Origin: Sodalis sp. dw_96
Lineage (GTDB): Bacteria > Pseudomonadota > Gammaproteobacteria > Enterobacterales > Enterobacteriaceae
Length of the DNA stretch: 64,000 nucleotides
Reading direction: 5' to 3'
NCBI RefSeq assembly: GCF_018449575.1
Contig: NZ_JAAVUT010000010.1
Coordinates: 140,083 to 204,082 of the forward strand
The first letter of the stretch is position 1, and each line of letters begins with the position of its first letter. The position numbers and the translations under genes were made by a program. Below, one piece after another: positions 17,906 to 26,768 of this stretch. Below the pieces are notes generated by a model, which searched no databases, had not been told where the DNA came from, and was given only the letters and a program-made list of their open reading frames with translations.

Positions 17906-18997
17906 GTGGATGTTCATCATCTTGCTTTTCCGGCCCGCGTAGTCCGCGGCGCCGGCGCTATTAATCAACTGGGCGCCCTGTGCGCCGTTCTGGGCCGGCG
18001 CGCCATGGTCATCGGCGGCCGTCGTGCCCTGGCCTCAATCGAACAGGCGGTGTTCAGCCAGTTGGTCACCGCCGGCGTAACGCTGGCGGCCATGCAGTGG
18101 TATGGCGGTGAGTGCAGTGAAACCCATATCAACCGCCTGGGCCTGGAAGCGAAGGCTGAGGGGATCGATGTCATCATCGGCGCCGGCGGCGGCAAGGCTA
18201 TCGATACCGCCAAGGCGGTGGGGGCCTCCCTGGGGGTGCCGGTGGTGACGCTGCCCACCATTGCCGCCACCTGCGCCGCCGTGACGCCCTTGACCATTCG
18301 GTATTTCGACGACGGTCATTTCCGGGATTTGTTTCCTCTGCCGCAGGCGCCGGCGGCGGTGGTCATCGATACGCAATTATTGGCGCTTTCCCCGCTGCGC
18401 TGGCTGGCGGCGGGGCTGGGGGATACGCTGGCCAAATGGTATGAATATCGCTCCATCGCCCATCCCGCCGGTCTCAACGGACTGTCGGCGTCCGCCAGCG
18501 CCAATAGCCGGATTTGTTATGATCTTATCCTGCACTACGGAGAGGCGGCCTGCGGCGCATTGACCGAAGGGAAACCCACGCCGGCGCTGGAACAGGTGGC
18601 GGATGCCATTTTTATCTTTGCCGGCCTGACCTCCATCATGGGCAGCGGCGCTCACGCCTCGGCGGCCCATGCCATTTATGAAGGGTTTACCGTTAACGAC
18701 AAAACCCGCCATTTCGGCCATGGGCTGCTGGTGGGTTACGGTAATCTTTGTTTACTGGCGCTGGAGCGGCGCGGTGATGAAGAGCTGCTGGCGGCGGTCC
18801 GCCTGGCGAAGGCCTGCGCGGTGCCGACTAGTCTGGCGGAAATTTGCGATGATTTGACCTCCACCGAGCTTGACGCCATTTGCCGATCTTCCGTCGAGGC
18901 TCCGGACATGGCCAATATGCCCCATACCGTCAGCGCCGACGATGTCCTGTCGGCCATGATACGGGTGGATGCCTTTGCGGCCATGGCCCGACGATAA
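17906..18997 (+). CDS. GldA-like iron/zinc-containing dehydrogenase linked to hut genes
   Basis: Group III alcohol dehydrogenase family, closest in pattern to glycerol dehydrogenase: GAGGGKAIDTAKAVG cofactor loop, GLGDTLAKW with the metal aspartate, and two metal histidines in AAHAIYEGFT and FGHGLLVGYG. A GTG at 17906 is preferred since AGGAAGG (17894-17900) lies five bases upstream and it gives 363 residues against 367 for E. coli GldA; ATG 17876 and TTG 17861 are alternatives. It overlaps or abuts hutU, so it is probably co-transcribed, yet no step of histidine breakdown to glutamate needs it. A polyol or hydroxy-acid substrate cannot be chosen from sequence. Confidence 0.75.
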   Translation: MDVHHLAFPARVVRGAGAINQLGALCAVLGRRAMVIGGRRALASIEQAVFSQLVTAGVTLAAMQWYGGECSETHINRLGLEAKAEGIDVIIGAGGGKAIDTAKAVGASLGVPVVTLPTIAATCAAVTPLTIRYFDDGHFRDLFPLPQAPAAVVIDTQLLALSPLRWLAAGLGDTLAKWYEYRSIAHPAGLNGLSASASANSRICYDLILHYGEAACGALTEGKPTPALEQVADAIFIFAGLTSIMGSGAHASAAHAIYEGFTVNDKTRHFGHGLLVGYGNLCLLALERRGDEELLAAVRLAKACAVPTSLAEICDDLTSTELDAICRSSVEAPDMANMPHTVSADDVLSAMIRVDAFAAMARR

Positions 18998-19105
18998 ACG
19001 TTTTGCCGGCCAAGAACCGTGCGGATAATCTGGCGGGCATGGCCTGACGATAAACGTTTCCCGGTCATGAACGTGTAGATAATCTGGCGGCCATGGCCTG
19101 ACGTT
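18979..19105. repeat. About 55-bp tandem repeat at the 3' end of the GldA-like gene
   Basis: Two full units plus a third partial unit (anchored by CATGGC at 18982, 19038 and 19092; periods 56 and 54) run from the last codons of the dehydrogenase into the end of the convergent EamA gene. The stop codon of the dehydrogenase lies in the first unit. Confidence 0.8.
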
Positions 19106-19107
19106 CA

Positions 19108-19965
19108 TCAGCCGTTTTTCCCTTTGCGGGAAAATAGCACCACCGACACAATAATCAACGCGGCCCCGGCGATCATTTTCGCCGTCGGCCGCTCATCAAA
19201 CAGCCACCAGGCGAACGCAATGGCATAGACCGGTTCCAAGGCAAAAAACACCGATGCCGAACGCGCCTTGACAAAGCGCAGACTGGTCACCATTAAGCTG
19301 TGTGCCGCGCCGGTACAAAATACCCCCAGCAGCGCCAGGTAAAACCAATCCATCGCCGCCAGTTGCGGCAGCGCCCGAAAGGCGAACGGCAACATCAGCA
19401 GGGATATCACGCCGTTCTGGCACAATGCCGCCTGCACCGGGCGGACGGTAGCGGCGGTGATGCGGTTGCACAGAATCAGGCAGGCCAGCAGCGCGCCGGA
19501 AAGAATACCCCATAAAAACCCCAGGGTACTTTGGCTGCTGAAGTTGAAGGACGGACACACCATGATAAGTCCCAGGCAGATGACGCCGATAAGCAACGAC
19601 TCCCGCCAGGTGATGCGCTCGCGAAACGCCAGGCCTTCAAACAGAGTGGTGAAGGCCGGAAAACTGGCGAAGCCCAGGGTGGCGACAGCAACCCCCGCCG
19701 CTTTCACCGAAATGAAAAAAGTGAGCCAATGGCCGGCCAGCACGATGCTGGACACCAGAATCAGCAGCAGCCCCCGGTAGCTGATGCGCTGCCAGCGCAA
19801 ACCTTTGACGCACAGCATCAGGGCGGTCAGGATCAGAAAGGCAAACCACGCGCGGCCAAAGACGATGGTGGCGGGGGAAGCATTCACCGCCTTGCCTAAA
19901 ATGCCGGACAAACCGAAAAAAAACGCGGAAATATTCAGTGCGATATAGGCGTGACGTTTATCCAT
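19108..19965 (-). CDS. EamA/DMT-family transporter
   Basis: Drug/metabolite transporter superfamily protein of 285 residues with ten predicted membrane segments in two EamA halves (GILGKAVNASPATIVFGRAW in the first; LRFVKARSASVFFALEPVYA in the second). Such proteins export amino acids or small metabolites; the substrate is not deducible. Convergent with the GldA-like gene, whose repeat tail reaches its stop codon. Confidence 0.85.
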   Translation of the reverse strand: MDKRHAYIALNISAFFFGLSGILGKAVNASPATIVFGRAWFAFLILTALMLCVKGLRWQRISYRGLLLILVSSIVLAGHWLTFFISVKAAGVAVATLGFASFPAFTTLFEGLAFRERITWRESLLIGVICLGLIMVCPSFNFSSQSTLGFLWGILSGALLACLILCNRITAATVRPVQAALCQNGVISLLMLPFAFRALPQLAAMDWFYLALLGVFCTGAAHSLMVTSLRFVKARSASVFFALEPVYAIAFAWWLFDERPTAKMIAGAALIIVSVVLFSRKGKNG

Positions 19966-20205
19966 AAAACCCGTTAAGACCCATTAATCATGCCGGCCGC
20001 AACCCAACGGCGCAACGGCGCGGCTGATGTTTTGCCGCCAAGGGCAAGGGAAAACACCATGCTGCCTGCCAGTGAACTGTTTTAATAGTCTTTTTTCATT
20101 AATTTTATAGGCTGCTATGCTTTAATTCAGGGACCCGTTTTCATCGGATGCCGTGTCAATTCATTGACGAAAAGCATCTACGGTATTTTTTTTACGGAAT
20201 CCGTT

Positions 20206-20252
20206 TATGGAGCCTTTTTATGGGATTCCTTTATGGGATTCCTTTATGGGGA
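20206..20252 (+). repeat. 13-bp tandem repeat upstream of pphA-like gene
   Basis: TATGGGATTCCTT at 20219-20231 and 20232-20244, with degenerate units either side, ending in the GGGGAG ribosome site of the phosphatase. Each unit carries an ATG, so several short decoy starts precede the real one. The rest of 19966-20258 shows no gene. Confidence 0.75.
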
Positions 20253-20258
20253 GAAACG

Positions 20259-20939
20259 ATGTATCAGCATATTCCCGGCGCGTTGTACCAAAAAATCGAT
20301 GCCGCTGAGTGGCGCCGGATTTTTATCGTGGGGGATCTACATGGATGTTTTGACCTGTTATTGGAAAAGCTAGAGCGGAACGGATTCGACACCGGGCAGG
20401 ATCTCCTGGTATCGGTAGGGGATTTAATCGATCGCGGCCGCCAAAATCTGGAATGCCTGTCGCTGCTCAGGGAAAAATGGTTCTGCGCGGTGCGGGGTAA
20501 TCATGAGCAAATGGCCATGGAAGCTTTGGACAGCAATGACCCCGGACTGTGGCTGGCCAACGGCGGCGAGTGGTTTTCCCGCCTGGATCCGGCGCAGCGG
20601 CAGCAGGCGACAGCGCTGATTGCCGACTGCGCCCTGCTGCCGCTGGTGATTGATATTCCCATGGGACAACGGCACGTGGTGGTGGCCCATGCGGATTATC
20701 CCGGCGATAACTATTATTTCGACCAGCCGGTGGACAGCGAAGAGCTGGTATGGAGCCGGCGCCGCATTCACAGAAATCAACAGGGGCGGGGCGCGCCCAT
20801 TACCGGCGCCACACACTTTTTTTTCGGTCATACGCCGCTAAATCGGGTCAGGCATTTTTTCAATCAGTACTATATCGATACCGGCGCGGTGTACGGCGGT
20901 TCGTTAACCTTGGTGGAAGTGAATACCCTACCGGTATAG
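20259..20939 (+). CDS. pphA: PphA-like serine/threonine protein phosphatase
   Basis: Metallophosphatase of the lambda/PrpA type, 226 residues (E. coli PphA 218). The three metal-binding blocks are intact: GDLHGC (25-30), GDLIDRG (54-60) and VRGNHEQMAM (78-87), with VVAHADYPGDNYYF and FGHTPLNRVR further on. In E. coli PphA dephosphorylates phosphoproteins and links to envelope stress. The ATG at 20259 follows GGGGAG by six bases and matches the family N-terminus; upstream ATGs fall in the 13-bp repeat. Confidence 0.88.
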   Translation: MYQHIPGALYQKIDAAEWRRIFIVGDLHGCFDLLLEKLERNGFDTGQDLLVSVGDLIDRGRQNLECLSLLREKWFCAVRGNHEQMAMEALDSNDPGLWLANGGEWFSRLDPAQRQQATALIADCALLPLVIDIPMGQRHVVVAHADYPGDNYYFDQPVDSEELVWSRRRIHRNQQGRGAPITGATHFFFGHTPLNRVRHFFNQYYIDTGAVYGGSLTLVEVNTLPV

Positions 20940-21015
20940 TCGGCTATAATAAATCAGGTTTCTCGTTTTATCCGGCTGCTGGGATAACGCTGAACCGACA
21001 CTGAGGGTAAAAGGT

Positions 21016-21142
21016 TATACCCGTCATCCTTCAAGTAGCAGGCGCGTTGGCTTTCCTCGCTCACCCCAGTCACTTACTGATGTAAGCTCCTGGGGATTCG
21101 CTGCGTCGCCGCCTTCCTGCAACTTGAATTATGTAGGGTATA
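21016..21142. repeat. ERIC element
   Basis: 127 bp with TATACCC/GGGTATA ends and near-consensus core (CTCACCCCAGTCACTTACTG, then GTAAGCTCCTGGGGATTCG). Located between the phosphatase gene and the small membrane protein gene. Confidence 0.95.
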
Positions 21143-21181
21143 GGCGGCTAGCGGATTAGCCAACGACAAAGGAGTTTAACG

Positions 21182-21433
21182 ATGGGCATTTTATCCTGGA
21201 TTATTTTTGGTCTTATTGCCGGTATTATCGCGAAATTCATCATGCCGGGCAGAGACGGCGGTGGTTTTATTCTTACCGTGATATTGGGGATTATTGGCGC
21301 GGTGGTGGGGGGATATATCAGTACCTTCTTCGGTTACGGCCGGGTGGACGGATTTAATGTCGGCAGCTTCGCGGTGGCGGTGGTCGGCGCTATTGTAGTG
21401 CTGTTAATCTATCGGCTGGTGGCCCGGGATTGA
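21182..21433 (+). CDS. GlsB/YeaQ/YmgE-family small stress membrane protein
   Basis: 83-residue protein with three hydrophobic segments and the family pattern GLIAGIIAKFIMPGRDGGGF, then GIIGAVVGGYIS. Family members are induced by general stress; molecular role unknown. AAAGGAG precedes the start by eight bases. A strong hairpin follows the gene. Confidence 0.9.
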   Translation: MGILSWIIFGLIAGIIAKFIMPGRDGGGFILTVILGIIGAVVGGYISTFFGYGRVDGFNVGSFAVAVVGAIVVLLIYRLVARD

Positions 21434-21469
21434 TTCGACGCGATGTGATTTAAAGGTGTTCTGATTCAC

Positions 21470-21505
21470 GGCCGCCGTTATTGCCGATGATTAATAACGG
21501 CGGCC
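21470..21505. terminator. Hairpin after the GlsB-type gene
   Basis: Perfect 13-base arms GGCCGCCGTTATT (21470-21482) and its complement (21493-21505) with a 10-base loop. No T-tract follows, so termination efficiency is uncertain. Confidence 0.5.
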
Positions 21506-21529
21506 GGTTCCTGACAAATGTCTTCGCGC

Positions 21530-21680
21530 TTCCAGCCTCCTAGAGACTATTTACAGACGCAATTTCTCCGCGCTATTCTCCCGCATAATTTCTTGATACG
21601 CTTTACAGGCGTTATTCTCCGGCACTTTTTCTCGATAAACTTAACCGGAACTATTTCCCCGCGCTATCCCAAGGCTCAAG
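21530..21680. repeat. Degenerate ~40-bp tandem repeat
   Basis: Three diverged units sharing TTTCTCGATA..., ACAGG/ACCGG and TATTCTCC or TATTTCC blocks. They occupy the gap before the convergent ABC ATPase gene; no coding signal. Confidence 0.45.
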
Positions 21681-21692
21681 GCGTGTCCTGTG

Positions 21693-22847
21693 CTAGGCCG
21701 CCTGGCTGTTATCAGTGACATCCGTATTGTTCGTCTTCTCTTCGGGCACGGCGCTTAAGACGGCGTCCAGGGCGCGCAGGTGCCGCTCCTGCCAGGAGAG
21801 CGTAACCTCATTGCCGGCCACCCAGTTGGGTTCAACCTCGGCGGCGCTGAGCTTCACCATGAAATTGGGCTGGCCCGCCACGTCGGTTAACATCCGCACA
21901 TGATCCCCCAGATAAATAAATTGCTGGATCCGGGCACTGATTTGCTGGCTGCCGGCGGGAAGCAGGTGCTGCGGCACATTTACCCGAACCCGTTCGGGAC
22001 GGATGCACAGCATGATTTTACGTCCCGGAGAGCTGGGGCGGACCTTCAGCGCCCTAAGCGTCGTGCCGTCATCCAGGGTGGCGCGATAATAATCGCCTTC
22101 GCTGCCGGCCTGGGTGGACAACAGGCTATTGTTCTCACCGATAAATTGCGCCACGAAGGTATTCTGCGGTTCTTCATACAGTTTACTGGGACGGTCGATT
22201 TGCTGGATGATGCCGTCGTTGAATACCGCCACCCGGTCCGACATGGTCATGGCTTCGCTTTGATCGTGGGTGACATAGACGATGGTCAGCTCCAGCGCCT
22301 GGTGCAGCGCTTTGATTTCCATCTGCATATGTTCGCGCAATTGTTTATCCAGCGCCCCCAGCGGTTCATCCATCAGCACCAGTTTGGGTTCGAATACCAA
22401 CGCCCGCGCCAGGGCCACCCGCTGTTGCTGGCCGCCGGACATCTGGGCCGGATAACGATTGGCCAGGGCGGTGAGCTTGACGCGATCCAGTACCCGATCC
22501 ACCTTTTCCTTGATATCGCTGCGGTTCATGCGCCGTATGGATAACGGAAACGCCAGATTTTCCGCCACGGTCATATGGGGAAATAACGCATAGTTCTGGA
22601 ACACCATGCCGATATCCCGCTGATGGGGAGGCAGGTGGTGCAACGGTTCGCCACGCAGGAAAATTTCCCCCTGGGTCGGGTTTTCAAAGCCCGCCAGCAT
22701 CATCAGGCTGGTGGTTTTCCCTGAACCGGACGGTCCCAACAGCGTGAGAAATTCACCTTCGGCAATATCCAAATTCAGATTCTTAACCACCAGCTTGTCG
22801 CCGTCGTAGGTTTTTTGGATATTTTTGAAGCTTACATAGCTTTTCAT
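21693..22847 (-). CDS. Polyamine-type ABC importer ATPase (PotA-like)
   Basis: ATPase of the spermidine/putrescine (PotA/PotG) class, 384 residues. Walker [23 protein letters not shown]-loop, [15 protein letters not shown] signature, [12 protein letters not shown]alker B, and [12 protein letters not shown]-terminal TOBE/regulatory domain (residues about 290-365) includes IRPERVRVN. It stands alone; the matching binding protein and two permeases without an ATPase are at 28529-31705. Pairing between the two sites is inferred. Alternatives are an ATPase shared by several importers. Confidence 0.88.
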   Translation of the reverse strand: MKSYVSFKNIQKTYDGDKLVVKNLNLDIAEGEFLTLLGPSGSGKTTSLMMLAGFENPTQGEIFLRGEPLHHLPPHQRDIGMVFQNYALFPHMTVAENLAFPLSIRRMNRSDIKEKVDRVLDRVKLTALANRYPAQMSGGQQQRVALARALVFEPKLVLMDEPLGALDKQLREHMQMEIKALHQALELTIVYVTHDQSEAMTMSDRVAVFNDGIIQQIDRPSKLYEEPQNTFVAQFIGENNSLLSTQAGSEGDYYRATLDDGTTLRALKVRPSSPGRKIMLCIRPERVRVNVPQHLLPAGSQQISARIQQFIYLGDHVRMLTDVAGQPNFMVKLSAAEVEPNWVAGNEVTLSWQERHLRALDAVLSAVPEEKTNNTDVTDNSQAA

Positions 22848-23363
22848 GGAAGAATTCTACCCCTCTTAGCGGTATCCCGACGGGCGGCCTTACTGCAATG
22901 AATCGTGCATTGGATAATGCGATAAAATGCAATAAAGCGGGTTTTCCCGCCATCGTAAATAGATAGACCGTTACGGAAACGACAACCTGTTAATGGGAGT
23001 TAAGCAGGGCGGTCAGTTTGCCGACGAGGTTGTGGCACGGGTTATGCTTAACCCATGGGGGCGGCGGCTTTTCCGCCCGATGCCTCTATCTTTACCACTG
23101 GTTTTCAGCGGCGACAAGGAAATTCAGGGGCAACGATAAAAAAACTTCCGGGTTGATGATAATCTATCAACCTGATGATTTTTATTGCTTTTTTAAAGAC
23201 AAAAACCAACGAATACGACCATCTTGCTCCAGCCTGCGCCGGTCGATGGGAAGCGGCGGCACCATCGCCCTTTTCGGAGCACCGGGCACCAAAATGAGGC
23301 AGACAGCAACAGCCGTCAGGCATGTCGACCTTTTCTAAAACTAAACCGACTATGTTAAAGCGG
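22848..23363. other. Non-coding region before the 107-bp repeat array
   Basis: Upstream side of the PotA-like gene. It holds short palindromes (for example GGGTT-ATGCTT-AACCC near 23040) and a 106-codon open frame at 23018 that lacks a ribosome site and family resemblance. No gene is supported. Confidence 0.5.
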
Positions 23364-23820
23364 GCCCGCGATCGTCGATCGTGCAACGAGGGTGTTAAAG
23401 GGAGACCGTGCTGATGGGGTCGAATCGGGCGTGGTTTTTCCGCCCGACGGAGCGCCCCACAGCGCGGTAGGCCCGCGATCGTCGATCGTGCAACGAAGAT
23501 GTTAAAGGGAGACCGTGCTGATGGGGTCGAATCGGGCGTGGTTTTTCCGCCCGACGGAGCGCCCCACAGCGCGGTAGGCCCGCGATCGTCGATCGTGCAA
23601 CGAGGGTGTTAAAGGGAGACCGTGCTGATGGGGTCGAATCGGGCGTGGTTTTTCCGCCCGACGGAGCGCCCCACAGCGCGGTAGGCCCGCGATCGTCGAT
23701 CGTGCAACGAAGATGTTAAAGGGAGACCGTGCTGATGGGGTCGAATCGGGCGTGGTTTTTCCGCCCGACGGAGCACCACATGGCACGCTAGGCCCGCTAT
23801 CACCGATTGTGCAGCGAGTC
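23364..23820 (+). repeat. 107-bp tandem array of dispersed repeat family A
   Basis: Four complete units start at 23364, 23471, 23578 and 23685, each 107 bases, and a degenerate fifth starts at 23792. Units 1 and 3 read GAGGGTG where units 2 and 4 read GAAGATG, so the array is a doubled 214-bp dimer. Each unit contains TCGGGCG/CGCCCGA arms around a T-rich loop, and CGATCGTCGATCG near its start. Related single copies are at 5944-6063 and 63926-64000. Reverse-strand open frames across the array simply repeat one peptide and are not considered genes. Confidence 0.95.
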
Positions 23821-23856
23821 CTTAGAAGTCAGACACCCGATCTATCCGCCCCGCGC

Positions 23857-25347
23857 CTAAGAACCACCCCCGCCGGTTTGCCGCGCCAGGCATGCCATCA
23901 GCACGTTAAACGCCGGTTCGATAGCAGCTTCATCCACGCAGGCATAGCCCAGCAACAGGCCCTTTTTACGCTGCGACGTCAGGTAATAGGTGGAAAGCGG
24001 CCGCACATAAATTCCTTGCTGACCCGCGTCCCGTGTCAGGCGCTCGTCATCCACCTCCTCCGGCAGCGACATCACCAAATGCAGGCCGGCGTTACTGTCG
24101 TCCCGCAGCGCATCTTCCCCCAGATGCTGCAGGATCAGTCGGCTCAGTACATTGCGCCGTTTGCCGTACAGCAGCCGCATACGGCGGATATGGGAGGCAT
24201 AATGCCCTTCGGCGATAAACTGCGCCAACACCAGTTGGGTAATCCAGTGCCCGCCGCGATACAGCTCAGCATGGGCCACGCGCATGGGTCCGGCCAGGGC
24301 GGCGGGCAGCACCATATAACTGATGCGCAGCCCCGGATAAAGGGTTTTGCTAAAGGTACCGATATAAATGACCGGCGCCTGCGGCGTCAGGCTTTGCAAG
24401 GCCGGAATGGGATTGCCGGAGTAACGGAATTCACTGTCGTAATCGTCCTCCACCACCCAGGCGCCGCACTCCTGCGCCAGTGCCAGCAGACGCTGGCGCC
24501 GGGTAAGACTCATGACCGCCCCGGTGGGATATTGATGTGACGGCGTCACGCATATCAGGCGCGGCGCGTTGTCCCCCACCGGGGTTTCCGGGAGGTTAAT
24601 ACCCTGATTATCCACGGTAACGGGGACGACCTCGACGCCATTGACGGTCAGCACATTGCGTAATCCCCAATAGCAGGGCTCTTCAATCCAGGCGCGATCG
24701 CCAGGATTGCACAGCATCTTCGCCAGTAAATCCATGGCCTGATGGGTGCCCTCCGTGATAATGATTTGCCGCGCCTCGCAGTTTACCGAACGGGCCACCC
24801 GCAGATAATCCACCAGCGCCAGTTGCAGCTCCGGGCTGCCCCCCATGCGCGAGTAAGTCAGATAATCCGGCTTGATGCGCCTGATAAGCCGCGAGTGAAT
24901 GCGCCGCCACAGCCCGTGGGGAAAATTGGACACGTCCGGCACCCCCGGCATAAACGCTCCCCACTGGTGCGGCGACGCACCGGTTTTTGCCAGCAGATAC
25001 GCTCCTCTTTGTGAAAATTCATCCTCAGCGAGGCGCTGGGAGGCCGGCGGCTGCTCGTTAACCGGCGTCATGGCGCCGTCGGGCATATGATCGGTGACAA
25101 AGGTTCCGCTGCCGGCGCGGGTAAAGGTATAGCCCTCCGCCAGCAACTGTTCATAGGCGGTACTTATGGTATTGCGGGACAGCGACAGCGCCCCCGCCAA
25201 ATCGCGCGTCGGGGGCAAACGGCTGCCGGCGCCGATAACACCCTCCAGAATAGCCAGGCGGATACAGTCGTATAAACGGCGGTGCAGCGGGCCTTGGTTA
25301 TGGGCGGACAAGCGTTGCAGCAGCATATCGGTAAGAAGCGATCGCAA
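23857..25347 (-). CDS. MocR/GabR-type PLP-dependent transcription regulator
   Basis: 496 residues: N-terminal GntR winged helix (RLPPTRDLAGALSLSRNTIS, with AGSGTFV wing) joined to a fold-type I aminotransferase domain with the PLP lysine in YIGTFSKTLYPGLR and the VVEDDYDSEFRY aspartates. MocR proteins bind PLP and an amino-acid-like effector. Divergent from a GABA transaminase gene, so regulation of gabTD, as by GabR in Bacillus or PuuR-like control elsewhere, is likely. Candidate operator at 25372-25392. Confidence 0.9.
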   Translation of the reverse strand: MRSLLTDMLLQRLSAHNQGPLHRRLYDCIRLAILEGVIGAGSRLPPTRDLAGALSLSRNTISTAYEQLLAEGYTFTRAGSGTFVTDHMPDGAMTPVNEQPPASQRLAEDEFSQRGAYLLAKTGASPHQWGAFMPGVPDVSNFPHGLWRRIHSRLIRRIKPDYLTYSRMGGSPELQLALVDYLRVARSVNCEARQIIITEGTHQAMDLLAKMLCNPGDRAWIEEPCYWGLRNVLTVNGVEVVPVTVDNQGINLPETPVGDNAPRLICVTPSHQYPTGAVMSLTRRQRLLALAQECGAWVVEDDYDSEFRYSGNPIPALQSLTPQAPVIYIGTFSKTLYPGLRISYMVLPAALAGPMRVAHAELYRGGHWITQLVLAQFIAEGHYASHIRRMRLLYGKRRNVLSRLILQHLGEDALRDDSNAGLHLVMSLPEEVDDERLTRDAGQQGIYVRPLSTYYLTSQRKKGLLLGYACVDEAAIEPAFNVLMACLARQTGGGGS

Positions 25348-25371
25348 TTGGCACCTTCATTTTTTCAGAAC

Positions 25372-25392
25372 TGGCTCTGGATTATAGAGCCA
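25372..25392. promoter_or_regulatory. Candidate MocR operator
   Basis: TGGCTCT-N7-AGAGCCA, perfect 7-base arms in the middle of the divergent regulator-gabT gap; the loop contains GGATTAT that may be part of a -10 element. Confidence 0.5.
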
Positions 25393-25476
25393 CAACGGGG
25401 ATTAATAGCAATCGGGAGTTAGGTCAGGGTCTGTGTTCAGCATTTTATGCCGCATCATATCGGGAGTCATCGCAGC

Positions 25477-26745
25477 ATGAACAATAGTGAAATGAATCAA
25501 CGTCGTCTGTCTGCCACGCCGCGCGGCGTGGGGGTTATGTGTGATTTTTATGCCGCCCGTGCGGAAAACGCCACGCTGTGGGACATTGAAGACAGAGCAT
25601 TCACTGATTTCGCCGCCGGCATCGCGGTACTGAATACCGGCCACCGCCATCCGAAAATTGTCGCCGCCATCAAGGCTCAGCTGGATCTTTTCACCCATAC
25701 CGCCTACCAAATCGTCCCTTATGGCAACTACGTGACCCTGGCGGAAAAACTTAACGCCATCGTTCCGGTAGCCGGGCCGGTGAAGAGTACGTTATTCAGC
25801 ACCGGCGCAGAAGCGGTGGAAAATGCGGTCAAGATAGCCCGCGCCTATACCAACCGTCCCGGCATCATCACCTTCGGCGGCGCCTTTCACGGCCGTACGC
25901 TGTTGACCCTGGCCCTCACCGGCAAAGTAGCCCCCTACAAACTGGGGTTCGGCCCGCTGCCGGGACAAATTTTTCATGCCCGCTATCCCAATGCCCTGCA
26001 CGGCGTCTCCGTTGAACAGGCCATCCAAAGCATCGACTCGCTGTTCCACACCGATATCCCGGCGGATCAGGTTGCGGCCATTCTGTTTGAACCCATTCAG
26101 GGGGAAGGCGGTTTTAACGTCGCGCCGCCGGAATTTATCATCGCCTTGCGCAAGCTTTGCGACCAGCACGGCATATTGCTGATTGCCGATGAAGTGCAAA
26201 GCGGGTTTGCCCGCACCGGCAAAATGTTCGCCATGGAGTACTGTCCGCAGGTGAAGGTGGATCTGATCACCCTGGCCAAAAGCCTGGGGGGCGGTATTCC
26301 CATTTCCGCCGTGGCCGGCCGCGCCGAGGTGATGGATGCCCCCGCGCCGGGCGGACTGGGGGGCACCTATGCCGGTAACCCGTTGGCGGTGGCTTCCGCC
26401 CTGGCGGTGCTGGCGGTGATTGAAGAAGAACAGCTTTGCGCCCGCGCCCGGCGCCTGGGGGCCCATTTGATGGAAACCCTGGACAAGGCCCGGGTATCCT
26501 GCCCGGCCATCTCCGCGGTGCGCGGTCAGGGATCCATGGTGGCGGTGGAGTTCGCCGATCCCGCCACCGGCGAGCCCGATCCGGTCTTTACCAAGAAGAT
26601 CCAGCGCCAGGCCCTGGAACAGGGACTGCTGCTGCTGACCTGCGGCGTTCATTACAACGTCATTCGTTTCCTGTATCCGCTCACCATCCCCGATGACCAG
26701 TTCACCGCGGCGCTGGACCTGCTGAGCCGGCTGCTTAAATCATAA
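25477..26745 (+). CDS. gabT: 4-aminobutyrate (or related) transaminase
   Basis: Class III PLP aminotransferase converting GABA and 2-oxoglutarate to succinate semialdehyde and glutamate. Similar to E. coli GabT/PuuE throughout: QRRLSATPRGVG, GIAVLNTGHRHPK, SGAYHGRT-like FGGAFHGRTLLTLALTGK, ILFEPIQGEGGF, LIADEVQSGFARTG, with catalytic lysine in TLAKSLGGG and GGLGGTYAGNP. 422 residues from ATG 25477 (GGGAG ten bases upstream). The ATG at 25447 would extend it by ten residues without family support. Forms an operon with gabD 23 bases downstream. Confidence 0.92.
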   Translation: MNNSEMNQRRLSATPRGVGVMCDFYAARAENATLWDIEDRAFTDFAAGIAVLNTGHRHPKIVAAIKAQLDLFTHTAYQIVPYGNYVTLAEKLNAIVPVAGPVKSTLFSTGAEAVENAVKIARAYTNRPGIITFGGAFHGRTLLTLALTGKVAPYKLGFGPLPGQIFHARYPNALHGVSVEQAIQSIDSLFHTDIPADQVAAILFEPIQGEGGFNVAPPEFIIALRKLCDQHGILLIADEVQSGFARTGKMFAMEYCPQVKVDLITLAKSLGGGIPISAVAGRAEVMDAPAPGGLGGTYAGNPLAVASALAVLAVIEEEQLCARARRLGAHLMETLDKARVSCPAISAVRGQGSMVAVEFADPATGEPDPVFTKKIQRQALEQGLLLLTCGVHYNVIRFLYPLTIPDDQFTAALDLLSRLLKS

Positions 26746-26768
26746 AAAGACCGAGGAAGACCAAGACT

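Noticed and set aside
23018..23338. Open frame of 106 codons
   Set aside because: No ribosome site, no family pattern, biased composition; treated as chance.
23502..23803. Reverse-strand open frames with repeated peptide in the array
   Set aside because: They merely translate the 107-bp unit; no ribosome site, and the peptide repeats with each unit.
23364..23820. CRISPR-like regular repeats
   Set aside because: Units are 107 bp, contiguous, with no unique spacers and no cas genes; it is a tandem array.
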